A stretch of DNA of 8,605 nucleotides. It comes from Rubrobacteraceae bacterium (lineage in GTDB: Bacteria; Actinomycetota; Rubrobacteria; Rubrobacterales; Rubrobacteraceae). The translations under genes and the position numbers were made by a program. Shown here piece by piece: positions 1-5,442 of the stretch. Positions within the stretch are counted from its first letter, which is position 1. Every line of letters starts with the position of its first letter. Below the pieces are notes generated by a model, which saw only the letters and a list, made by a program, of their open reading frames with translations, had not been told where the DNA came from and did not search any database. The stretch covers positions 1 to 8,605 of the forward strand of contig JAUJMB010000061.1 in the NCBI GenBank assembly GCA_030447045.1, written 5' to 3'.

Positions 1-1042
1 GGCCCTCCCGGTCGAAGCCGATCATGAGCGCCTTGCGGATGTTGATGTTGTCCAGCCCCGGCGCCTTCTGGTTGAGCCGCCCGTAGACGGTAAAGGGCTC
101 GACCCTCCTGAAGAAGTCGGGGCTATCCTCGTACTGCTTGACCTTGTTGCCCTCCAGAGAGGTCAGGTCGAGCTCCCCGCCCTCGTAGAGGTTGATCGCG
201 GTGTCGTTCTCCTTGACGATGCGGCCGTTGATGGTCTCGACGGCGACGTTCTCCTTGTCCCAGTACTTGTCGTTCTTCTCGAGGACGACGGTCTGGCCGC
301 CGCCTTCGGTGCCAGCGGTCATCGTGTACGGGCCGTTGTAGAGGAGGCTGTCCCCGTCCTGGGCGTACTTGTCGCCGAGCTTCTCGACGAACTCCTGCTT
401 CTGCGGGAAGTACGTCCCGAAGCTCGTGAGCTGCAGGAAGAACGGCGACTTGTTGTTGAGCTGGACGCGCAGGGTCTTGTCGTCCGGCGTCTCGATGGCG
501 ACGCTGCCCGGATCGCCCTTCTTCGTGTTGAACGCGTCGGCGCCCTTGACGAACGTCGAGATGATGTAGGCGTACGTGGCGGCCGTCTCGGGGTCGAGCA
601 CCTTGAGCCAGGCGTACTTGAAGTCCTGGGAGGTCACGGGGTCGCCGTTGGACCACTGGACGCCGTCCCTCAGCGTAAATTCGTAGGTGAGCCCGTCGCC
701 GCTGGTCTCCACGCCCTCGGCTATCTCCGGGATGGGCTTCTGGTCCTGGTCTAGCCTGTAGAGGCCGGCCATGAGGTTGGTCAGCACGTTGAATGATACG
801 GAGTCCGTGGTGGTCACGGAGTTGAGGTCGGGCACCTCGGCCGTGAGGTTTATGTTTAGTACCTTGGACTCGCTGCCACCGCCGCCGCCGCCGCTCTGGC
901 CCCCGCCGAAGATGCTTCCGCACCCGGCGGTCCCCAGCAAGGTGGCGCCCGCCAGGCTCGCCCCGCCCATCTTCAGGAAGTCCCTGCGGCTGAACCCGGC
1001 GCCGACTAGCGGCTTCCGCGCACCATATCTACCTGTGGCCAT
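1..1042 (-). CDS. ABC transporter substrate-binding lipoprotein, family 5 (OppA/DppA-like), C-terminus beyond window
   Basis: Extracytoplasmic receptor that would bind oligopeptides and pass them to an ABC permease. The frame has no stop down to base 1, so only the first 347 residues are present; the family usually has 500-600. A twin-arginine signal SRRDFLK lies at residues 18-24, followed by a hydrophobic stretch and C41 in TAGC, a loose lipobox, so a Tat-exported lipoprotein is likely. A glycine-rich linker (51-56) precedes the mature domain. Family marks follow: VPDLNS near 70-75, LYRLDQ near 94-99, RDGVQWSNGDP at 125-135, and a terminal NIRKALMIGFDRE typical of this fold. The ATG at 1042 is chosen for the AAAGGAGGG just upstream and the Tat signal starting shortly after. 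Downstream of a murein-type endopeptidase and a serine hydrolase, murein peptides are a plausible ligand, but the ligand is inferred. Confidence 0.92.
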   Translation of the reverse strand, partial: MATGRYGARKPLVGAGFSRRDFLKMGGASLAGATLLGTAGCGSIFGGGQSGGGGGGSESKVLNINLTAEVPDLNSVTTTDSVSFNVLTNLMAGLYRLDQDQKPIPEIAEGVETSGDGLTYEFTLRDGVQWSNGDPVTSQDFKYAWLKVLDPETAATYAYIISTFVKGADAFNTKKGDPGSVAIETPDDKTLRVQLNNKSPFFLQLTSFGTYFPQKQEFVEKLGDKYAQDGDSLLYNGPYTMTAGTEGGGQTVVLEKNDKYWDKENVAVETINGRIVKENDTAINLYEGGELDLTSLEGNKVKQYEDSPDFFRRVEPFTVYGRLNQKAPGLDNINIRKALMIGFDREG

Positions 1043-1046
1043 TCGG

Positions 1047-1055
1047 CCCTCCTTT
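1047..1055 (-). promoter_or_regulatory. Ribosome binding site of the substrate-binding protein
   Basis: On the minus strand this reads AAAGGAGGG, close to the full anti-16S complement, four bases before the ATG at 1042. It fixes the start of a gene whose reading frame is open to the window edge. Confidence 0.8.
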
Positions 1056-1224
1056 CCCATCCCGGCGCTCTGTGCCCGGGAACCCTGACTCCACTATAAC
1101 GGTCCCCCCGTCCGAGCGCCCGCGCCCACGCGCGGCTAGGCTCTCGCAACCCCGGACAGGGCGTCCCGGTAAGGATTTGTGCAAAATCGTTCTACGACTT
1201 TCTAGGCTGGGTTGCGTTAACGGC

Positions 1225-1254
1225 ACTGTAACCGGGCCACGGAAACGTTGTCAA
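1225..1254 (-). promoter_or_regulatory. Promoter for the substrate-binding protein gene
   Basis: Reading the minus strand, a perfect TTGACA (1254-1249) is followed by 18 bases and TACAGT (1230-1225, four of six consensus). Transcription would begin near 1218 and give a leader of roughly 175 bases before the ATG at 1042. This suggests the transporter gene is expressed separately from, or in addition to, the two enzyme genes upstream. Confidence 0.6.
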
Positions 1255-1289
1255 GCCTCATGTGCATACTCCCAACGGCCCGACCCCCT

Positions 1290-1343
1290 CCTTGCATGCA
1301 AAACGGAGGAATGGTTATACATTCGGCCGATGCAAGGCCTCCG
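1290..1343 (-). terminator. Candidate terminator after the serine hydrolase
   Basis: Immediately after the hydrolase stop, the minus-strand transcript can pair CGGAG (1343-1339) plus GAATG (1324-1320) with CATTC plus CTCCG (1313-1304), leaving a 14-base bulge on one side, and is followed by TTTT. An overlapping alternative pairs CCTTGCAT (1337-1330) with ATGCAAGG (1297-1290). The two folds exclude each other. The U-run is short and the bulge is large, so termination may be partial. Confidence 0.35.
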
Positions 1344-2171
1344 TCAGGCCCTCCACGGGCCGGCGTAGAACCCGCAGAGGACCCGAAGCGCCCCCGACAC
1401 GGGCCCCACCGCCCGCCCCACGTCCCCCTCGACCAGCACGGCCAGCGCGAAGCTCCTGCCCGGCACGAGTAGGAGCCCGGCGTCGTTCTCCACGCCGTCG
1501 AGCTCCCCCGTCTTGTGGGCGTAGCGGGCGCCGGGCGGGGTCGGAAACGTTATGCTGGGGACGAGCCGCTGACCCAGCAGGAGCCCGAGGGCAAGCTCCC
1601 TCGATTCGCGCGTGAGGCCGGGTCCGGCCCAGATCTCGCGCATCAGCGCCACCATGTCGGAGGCCGAGGTGGTGTTCTCCTCCCCGCGCGACCGTGCTCC
1701 GAAATCCATCATCTCGCGGCGCAACGAGGTGCGCCGCAGACCGAGCCCACCCGCAAGCGCGTTGATACGGTCCATGCCCAGGCGCCGAATCAGCCCGTTC
1801 GTCGCCGTGTTGTCGCTGACCGTGATCATGCCCCCCGCAAGCCCTCCCAAGGATACCCGCGCCGGAAGGCTCACCGCCCCGAGCATCTCGGAGTCTTCGA
1901 CCAGGTCTTCGGGCCAGAGGACCAACTCCTCCCCGAGCGATACCAGGCCCGCATCCGCCTGCCGCAAGAGCTCCGCGAGCACGAGGACCTTGATCAGGCT
2001 CGCGCTCGGAAACGCCTCTCTGTCGGCCAGGCCGAAACCCACCCCGGCGAGGGGTCCCTCCAGGCCCAAGGCGCGGATCCCAACGCGGTACCCGCCCGGA
2101 TCTTCCAGTCCTTGGAGCGCGGACCGAACCGCATCCTCGGCGGACCTCCCTCCGTCAGCCCCCCGCTTCAT
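1344..2171 (-). CDS. Class A beta-lactamase-fold serine hydrolase
   Basis: 275-residue serine acyl-enzyme of the beta-lactamase/transpeptidase fold. The motifs are in order and at class A spacing: SLIK with nucleophile S58 and K61, SDN at 119-121, and KTG at 220-222. Between them, REMMDF (152-157) precedes an ENTTS stretch. Counting back from the TT pair as in class A enzymes places E153 at the deacylation glutamate position, but the usual asparagine four residues on is F157. No signal peptide is visible: the N-terminus is MKRGADGG and then soluble-looking. The substrate may therefore be an intracellular peptide or ester rather than an external beta-lactam. The frame stays open far upstream, but that part runs through the NlpC/P60 gene in another frame. 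The ATG at 2171, 29 bases after that gene's stop, is the natural start although no clear ribosome site precedes it. The two enzymes probably form one operon. Beta-lactam resistance should not be assumed. Confidence 0.85.
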   Translation of the reverse strand: MKRGADGGRSAEDAVRSALQGLEDPGGYRVGIRALGLEGPLAGVGFGLADREAFPSASLIKVLVLAELLRQADAGLVSLGEELVLWPEDLVEDSEMLGAVSLPARVSLGGLAGGMITVSDNTATNGLIRRLGMDRINALAGGLGLRRTSLRREMMDFGARSRGEENTTSASDMVALMREIWAGPGLTRESRELALGLLLGQRLVPSITFPTPPGARYAHKTGELDGVENDAGLLLVPGRSFALAVLVEGDVGRAVGPVSGALRVLCGFYAGPWRA

Positions 2172-2200
2172 CTCGACGTCGCGTCCAAAACGGCGGAACC

Positions 2201-2926
2201 TCAAGCGTAGCGGGCGAAGCCCCAGTATGGATCTTCCTCGACGCCGCGGACGACCGTGCCGGAGGAGCCGTGTTCCGAGAGGTAGGTCCCATCGCCGAGG
2301 TAGAAGCCGACGTGGGTTATCGAGTCCTCGCCGAAGAAGATCAGGTCGTCCCTCCCGGCCACCTCCCAACCTTCGCGGCTCCTGAACGGCGCCCGTTCGA
2401 ACTGGTCGTCGGCGTCGCGGGGTACGGCCACGCCGAGCAGCCCCATCACGCGGAAGACCAGCCCGGAGCAGTCCATCCCGACCGTCGAGTCCGTGCCGCC
2501 CCACCGGTAAGGCAGGCCGAGCAGCTGGTGCGAGACCTCAACAGGCGACGCCCCCGCGGCCTCGCCCGCGGGCCCCACCTCCTCCGGTTGCAACGCCGCC
2601 AAGCCGCCGTCGGGGCGCCGGATCTCGTCTCCCTCCCGCCGCAGCAGCGCACCGAGGGGCAGGCCGGCGGCCCCGTTGGGCGCGACGACCGCCAGGTCCG
2701 GTTCCCAGCCGGGAGCCTCCACGAGCCCGTCCCGGCGCGCCCACCCAGGGTAGCCGCGCCCGTCGAGGCCGGTCGCGTGCCCGGGAACGACGACCCGCAG
2801 CCAGCCGTCGCGCCCCTCCAGCACCTCGAGGCGCTCCCCCGCGACGATCTCGGTGACGAGCGGCGCGTCCCCCTCGGGCTCCTCGAGCACCGGGACGGAA
2901 CCCGTCGCGATCAGACCGTTGCCCAA
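2201..2926 (-). CDS. SH3-NlpC/P60 peptidase, YkfC-like gamma-D-Glu-diamino acid endopeptidase
   Basis: 241-residue cysteine peptidase. Members of this type cut murein peptides between D-glutamate and the diamino acid. Residues about 10-70 form a bacterial SH3-like domain (GRDGWLRV, then GYPGWAR at 58-64), and a second, weaker SH3-like segment follows to about 115. The NlpC/P60 domain spans about 128-241: LGLPYRWGGT at 136-145, catalytic C153 in MDCSG, H205 in ITHVGFYLG and H219 as the third polar residue. The spacings are close to those of Bacillus YkfC. YkfC is longer and carries an export signal. Here there is none, so the enzyme is probably cytoplasmic and acts on imported peptides. The start is a TTG with GGAGG four bases upstream; the nearby ATG at 2937 is out of frame and soon reaches a stop. 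It heads a short operon with the serine hydrolase. Confidence 0.88.
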   Translation of the reverse strand: MGNGLIATGSVPVLEEPEGDAPLVTEIVAGERLEVLEGRDGWLRVVVPGHATGLDGRGYPGWARRDGLVEAPGWEPDLAVVAPNGAAGLPLGALLRREGDEIRRPDGGLAALQPEEVGPAGEAAGASPVEVSHQLLGLPYRWGGTDSTVGMDCSGLVFRVMGLLGVAVPRDADDQFERAPFRSREGWEVAGRDDLIFFGEDSITHVGFYLGDGTYLSEHGSSGTVVRGVEEDPYWGFARYA

Positions 2927-2930
2927 TTGA

Positions 2931-2935
2931 CCTCC
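2931..2935 (-). promoter_or_regulatory. Ribosome binding site deciding a TTG start
   Basis: GGAGG on the minus strand, four bases before the TTG at 2926. The spacing is short. It nevertheless supports this TTG, because no in-frame ATG or GTG lies between it and the start of the SH3 domain. Confidence 0.55.
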
Positions 2936-2956
2936 ATTGACGAATCCTGGGACGGA

Positions 2957-2962
2957 ATCATA
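2957..2962 (-). promoter_or_regulatory. Candidate -10 box for the NlpC/hydrolase operon
   Basis: TATGAT on the minus strand matches five of six consensus bases and would start transcription near 2950, about 25 bases before the TTG start. No good -35 hexamer stands at 16-18 bases, so an activator or another sigma factor may be needed. Confidence 0.35.
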
Positions 2963-2987
2963 GCCCCGCCTTCACCCACGGTCCCCC

Positions 2988-3016
2988 AAAATACGGGCGT
3001 CGGGCGCGATGCGCCC
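2988..3016 (-). terminator. Candidate terminator of the sigma operon
   Basis: The minus-strand transcript contains GGGCGC-ATC-GCGCCC (3016-3002), or alternatively a 5-bp stem pairing 3016-3012 with 2999-2995, followed directly by GTATTTT. A second stem-loop closer to the stop codon (3051-3078; nested GGCGG/CCGCC and TCCGC/GCGGA) is followed by a mixed CTTTCTGT tail. One or both may end the three-gene operon and separate it from the NlpC gene. Confidence 0.4.
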
Positions 3017-3078
3017 CCAAGACGGGGTGGCGCCATCCGCACAGAAAGCTGGCGGCGCGATCCGCGCAGCGGACCGCC

Positions 3079-4125
3079 CTACGCGTCGCGGCGGTCGCGG
3101 ACGAACGCCTCGTAAGAGGGGTAGTCGGGGCGGGGCACCCGGCGTCCGGAGACGAGGGCCAGGATGGAGGCGCCGGTCCCCAGCAGGGCAAGCGCGAAGA
3201 GCAGGAGCTCGCCGAGAAACGGGATCAGGGCGGTCGCGGCCACGAGGACGGCCCCGACGGCGGCGGCCATGGCGTTGCCCGACCGGTAGCGGCCGGTGGC
3301 GAGGACCACTTTTCGGCCCACGCAGAACGCGGCGACCAGAGCGCCGTAGAAGACAAAGGCCAGGTAGGCCGGCGCCAGGAGCAGGAGAAGCGGCACGCCG
3401 ACCACGGAGACGGCGAGCGCCACGGAGAGGACTAGGACCGCGGGCACGGAGACGAGGCCGACGAGCAGCGACCAGCCGGGGACCGCCTCGGCCCGCCGGG
3501 CGGCGGCGGAGAGGGAGCGCGGGGCGGCGACGGCGGCGAGCACGACGCAGGCCGCGAACCCCGCGGCGGCGAAGAACCAGCCTATGTAGCCGATAAGATC
3601 GTCGTCCTCGGACGAACCGAAGTCCGGCATCATGCCCGTCCTCATCGACCCGACCACGGCGCCGGGGGCCTGGTCGACCTCGCCGCTACCGGACCGGGCG
3701 TAACCCATCACCCTCGCCTCGGGCCCAAGGTCGATGTCCCCGTGGTCCACGTCGACGTTGCCCCCGACGCGGGAGTTCACGTAGACGTCGCCGAAACCGG
3801 CGTCCACCTCCCCGGCGACGGGGGCGCGCACCGCGATATCCCCGAAACCGGAGTTGACGCTGCCGCGGACCGGAGCGTCCACCGCGACGTCGCCGAACGC
3901 CGAGTGGACGTCGCCGGTTGCCGGCCCGCGCACGGTGGCGTCCCCGAAGACCGTGGAGACCTCGCCCGCGTACGCGCCAGGCTCTACCGTCACGTCCCGG
4001 AACACGCTCTTCTCCCCGGCGTACGCGGGATGGGGCGGCAGGAACATCACGAGGCCCACCAGGGCGACGGATGCCGCGATCAGGGGTCGCGCGTCGAAAC
4101 GCGGGAAGGTTGCGGAGACGCTCAT
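3079..4125 (-). CDS. Membrane protein with 17-residue beta-repeat domain, last gene of the ECF sigma operon
   Basis: 348 residues, no firm family assignment. The N-terminus has a signal-like hydrophobic segment (about 15-29) ending PAYAGEK, a possible AxA-type cleavage site. Residues about 41-150 carry a tandem repeat with FGD or HGD at 60, 77, 94, 111 and 128, an exact 17-residue period, with V/A-rich strands between. This resembles the beta-solenoid of bactofilin or DUF4097-type proteins. An acidic linker (EDDD, 173-176) leads to hydrophobic segments at about 178-200, 220-242, 244-267, 287-304 and 306-325. The start is the ATG at 4125, which overlaps the anti-sigma stop by four bases (ATGA), so translation is coupled; the longer open frame upstream is only a shadow of the anti-sigma gene. 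I infer a role in envelope-stress response, as sensor partner or effector. The repeat would sit outside the membrane if the signal segment acts as predicted. Confidence 0.85.
   Translation of the reverse strand: MSVSATFPRFDARPLIAASVALVGLVMFLPPHPAYAGEKSVFRDVTVEPGAYAGEVSTVFGDATVRGPATGDVHSAFGDVAVDAPVRGSVNSGFGDIAVRAPVAGEVDAGFGDVYVNSRVGGNVDVDHGDIDLGPEARVMGYARSGSGEVDQAPGAVVGSMRTGMMPDFGSSEDDDLIGYIGWFFAAAGFAACVVLAAVAAPRSLSAAARRAEAVPGWSLLVGLVSVPAVLVLSVALAVSVVGVPLLLLLAPAYLAFVFYGALVAAFCVGRKVVLATGRYRSGNAMAAAVGAVLVAATALIPFLGELLLFALALLGTGASILALVSGRRVPRPDYPSYEAFVRDRRDA
3685..3999 (-). repeat. Tandem 17-residue (51-base) coding repeats
   Basis: Encodes residues 43-147 of the membrane protein. FGD/HGD triplets recur every 17 residues five times, with a degenerate unit before (FRD at 42-44) and after (about 145). 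The pattern is of the type G-x-V-x-x-x-FGD-x-x-V-x-x-P-V-x. The DNA units are diverged, so the repeat is kept by selection on the protein rather than being a recent DNA duplication. Confidence 0.85.
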
Positions 4126-4628
4126 GCTTCGCGCGCGCGCCGGCGCGAGACGGAGACCACCACCCCGGCTATGAGCAGGTCCACGACCGCCCCGATGCCG
4201 AGGGCCACGAGAAGCGCGGGCCCCGCGGCCACGAGGAACGCCTCGGCCACCTCCGCGAGTCCCGACACGAACCCCCAGAAGGCGACCACCGAGTCGACGG
4301 CGAGGGCCGCCGGGTTGGTCCCGTCGAGGCTCAGGGCCAACGAAACCAGCGCCAGAAGCGCCGTCGCGAGCCCGGCCCACAGGATCCGACCGCCCAAAAG
4401 GCGCGTCGGCAGCGCCATCGCCACCTCCCGGCAGACGGAGCGGGTCTCGCCCACCGCGAGGGAACCGATGCTCGCGTTGAGCGTCAGCTCTTCCCTGTAG
4501 AGCTCCTGGCAACCCGGACAGCGGCCCACGTGATCCCTGACCTCCCGTTCCGCCTCGGGGGAGAGCCCCCCGTCGGCGAGCTCGAAGACCCTCTCGGGGT
4601 CGCAGCGGGGGCCGCCGGGGCGGCTCAT
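4122..4628 (-). CDS. Zinc-finger anti-sigma factor, membrane-bound (ZAS/RsiW type)
   Basis: 168-residue transmembrane anti-sigma factor that should hold the ECF sigma encoded just upstream at the membrane. The N-terminal 45 residues match the zinc-binding anti-sigma domain: C9, then H33-x3-C37-x2-C40, the family HxxxCxxC signature. Hydrophobic segments follow at about 82-101, 107-125 and 131-158, ending in a basic cytoplasmic-type tail SRRRAR. The ATG at 4628 overlaps the sigma stop in ATGA, and its own stop overlaps the next start the same way. This gives near-stoichiometric production of all three proteins. Most RsiW-like proteins have one membrane helix and an external domain. Here the chain beyond the first helix is short and hydrophobic, so the external sensing part may instead be supplied by the beta-repeat protein encoded next (inference). 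Confidence 0.88.
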   Translation of the reverse strand: MSRPGGPRCDPERVFELADGGLSPEAEREVRDHVGRCPGCQELYREELTLNASIGSLAVGETRSVCREVAMALPTRLLGGRILWAGLATALLALVSLALSLDGTNPAALAVDSVVAFWGFVSGLAEVAEAFLVAAGPALLVALGIGAVVDLLIAGVVVSVSRRRAREA

Positions 4629-5236
4629 GCCCGCTCCCCCGCCTCCTCGAGCCTCCCGGCCAGCATGTTGCGGGCGCGGAAGAGCCGGCTCTTGACGGCC
4701 GGCACGGAGATGGAGAGTACCTCGGAGATCTCGGCGTAGCTCATGCCCTCCGAATACCGCAGCACGATGGGAACGCCGTAGGTCTCGGGCAGCGTCGCTA
4801 TCGCGGCCTGCACGCTGCGGGAGAGGTCTTTGCGGGCCGCCTCCGACTCGGGGCCGCGGGAGACCGCCGCGTGCGTCTCCGGGTTGAACTCGACGACCTC
4901 CCGCCGCCGCCGTAAAGTGTCTATCCCGAGGTTGTTGGCGATGGCGAGCAGCCACGTCTTGAAGCGGTACTCGGGGTTGAAGGTCTCGAGCCGGTCGTAG
5001 GCCCGCAAGAACGTCTCCTGCACGAGGTCCTCGACGGAGATCTCACGCTTCGCGTAGGGGTAGAGCACCTTCCCCACGAGCCGCTCGTACCGGCGCACCA
5101 GTTCCTCGTACGAACGCAGGTCACCCGCGAGCGTCCTCGTGACGAGCTCGGTGTCCTCGAGCCCGGCACGCCGGACCGAGAGGCCCTTGAGCCTCGCCCG
5201 CCAACCCCCCACCGCCACAGCTGATGCGTGTCCCAT
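4625..5236 (-). CDS. ECF-family RNA polymerase sigma factor
   Basis: 203 residues with the two domains of group 4 sigma factors. Region 2 (about 46-112) contains LVRRYERLV, VEDLVQETFLRAYDRL and FKTWLLAIANN followed by DTLRRRR. Region 4 (about 141-193) contains LPETYGVPIVLRY and the helix-turn-helix SYAEISEVLSISVPAVKSRL. It directs polymerase to promoters of a stress regulon and is held by the zinc-finger protein encoded in overlap. The ATG at 5236 leaves about 27 residues before the usual ECF beginning. GTG codons at residues 7 and 9 are alternatives. None has a Shine-Dalgarno sequence, but the predicted promoter would start the RNA within a few bases of the ATG, so a leaderless message fits best. 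It heads the three-gene operon 5236-3079. Confidence 0.93.
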   Translation of the reverse strand: MGHASAVAVGGWRARLKGLSVRRAGLEDTELVTRTLAGDLRSYEELVRRYERLVGKVLYPYAKREISVEDLVQETFLRAYDRLETFNPEYRFKTWLLAIANNLGIDTLRRRREVVEFNPETHAAVSRGPESEAARKDLSRSVQAAIATLPETYGVPIVLRYSEGMSYAEISEVLSISVPAVKSRLFRARNMLAGRLEEAGERA

Positions 5237-5249
5237 AACAAAAGGAGTA

Positions 5250-5274
5250 TACGCCCCCGAACCGGAAAGGTTTC
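5250..5274 (-). promoter_or_regulatory. Predicted autoregulatory ECF (SigW-like) promoter
   Basis: The minus strand reads GAAAC (5274-5270), 16 bases, then CGTA (5253-5250) continuing as CGTATA. This is the same architecture as the well-known Bacillus SigW promoters (TGAAAC-N16-CGTA), with C in place of the first T. It lies right upstream of an ECF sigma gene, so autoregulation is the simplest reading. Transcription would start near 5240, only a few bases before the sigma ATG. The overlapping TATACT could also serve as a housekeeping -10. Confidence 0.65.
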
Positions 5275-5283
5275 GGTTTGGCC

Positions 5284-5311
5284 GTCAGGTTTCAGTGGTC
5301 AGCCTTCAGCC
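5284..5311 (+). repeat. Four tandem heptads of the form (G/T)TCAGNN
   Basis: GTCAGGT, TTCAGTG, GTCAGCC and TTCAGCC follow each other without gaps, so TCAG recurs exactly every 7 bases at 5285, 5292, 5299 and 5306. Two inverted units (TTCAGCG, GTCAGCC on the minus strand) appear at 5426-5439. Nothing here is coding. Confidence 0.75.
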
Positions 5312-5442
5312 TCCCCGCGAACGGAGCCACCGATCGCATCAGAAGGCCCTCGTCAAGGGGCCAGACCGCAAAGGCCGCGGCCAAAACGCGGCAACGGCGC
5401 GCCGGCTCGGGAGAAGGCCGAGCGGGCTGACCGCTGAAACCT
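5287..5442. repeat. 156-bp intergenic element with 18-bp terminal inverted repeats
   Basis: The left arm (5287-5304) is the reverse complement of the right arm (5425-5442) at 17 of 18 positions; the arms read AGGTTTCAGTGGTCAGCC and, inverted, the same with C at position 10. The interior has no gene and contains short palindromes such as GGCCGCGGCC. The right arm includes the first two of the three bases (plus-strand order, 5441-5443) of the Crp-family stop codon. No target-site duplication is visible in the flanks. It could be a small non-autonomous mobile or repetitive element, or a structured RNA region between converging features of the transcript. Confidence 0.6.

Larger units (their letters stand above)
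1043..1343. other. 301-base intergenic region, no supported gene
   Basis: This gap separates the serine hydrolase from the substrate-binding protein. Next to the hydrolase it holds inverted repeats that may terminate that gene (1290-1343). It then holds a good minus-strand promoter (1225-1254) and about 175 bases of predicted leader. A second -10-like TATAGT (1093-1098, minus) has no recognisable -35. CGTTAACG at 1215-1222 is a perfect 8-base palindrome near the expected transcription start. The short open frames here look like GC-driven chance frames; none has a convincing ribosome site or normal composition. Confidence 0.6.

Noticed and set aside
123..923. Long minus-strand open frame, Arg/Gly/Gln-rich
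   Set aside because: It is a shadow of the substrate-binding protein, whose true frame gives Tat signal, lipobox and family motifs but has no stop inside the window.
1292..1320. Plus-strand promoter-like TTGCAT-N18-TATACA
   Set aside because: Both hexamers are weak and no plus-strand gene lies downstream.
2172..2504. N-terminal extension of the serine hydrolase frame
   Set aside because: Low-complexity Arg-rich sequence running out of frame through the NlpC/P60 gene; the ATG at 2171 lies just after that gene's stop.
1515..3115. Several long plus-strand open frames opposite the hydrolase and NlpC genes
   Set aside because: Antisense shadows without ribosome sites or recognisable domains, opposite genes with full catalytic motifs.
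3685..3999. Regularly spaced repeats as a possible CRISPR array
   Set aside because: The 51-base period is in frame and encodes diverged 17-residue protein repeats; there are no identical direct repeats with unique spacers.
4126..4512. Extension of the membrane protein frame upstream
   Set aside because: It overlaps the anti-sigma gene in another frame and looks non-native; the signal-like N-terminus and ATGA overlap support 4125.
4629..4955. Extension of the anti-sigma frame upstream
   Set aside because: It runs through the sigma gene in another frame; the zinc-finger domain starts right after the ATG at 4628, which overlaps the sigma stop.
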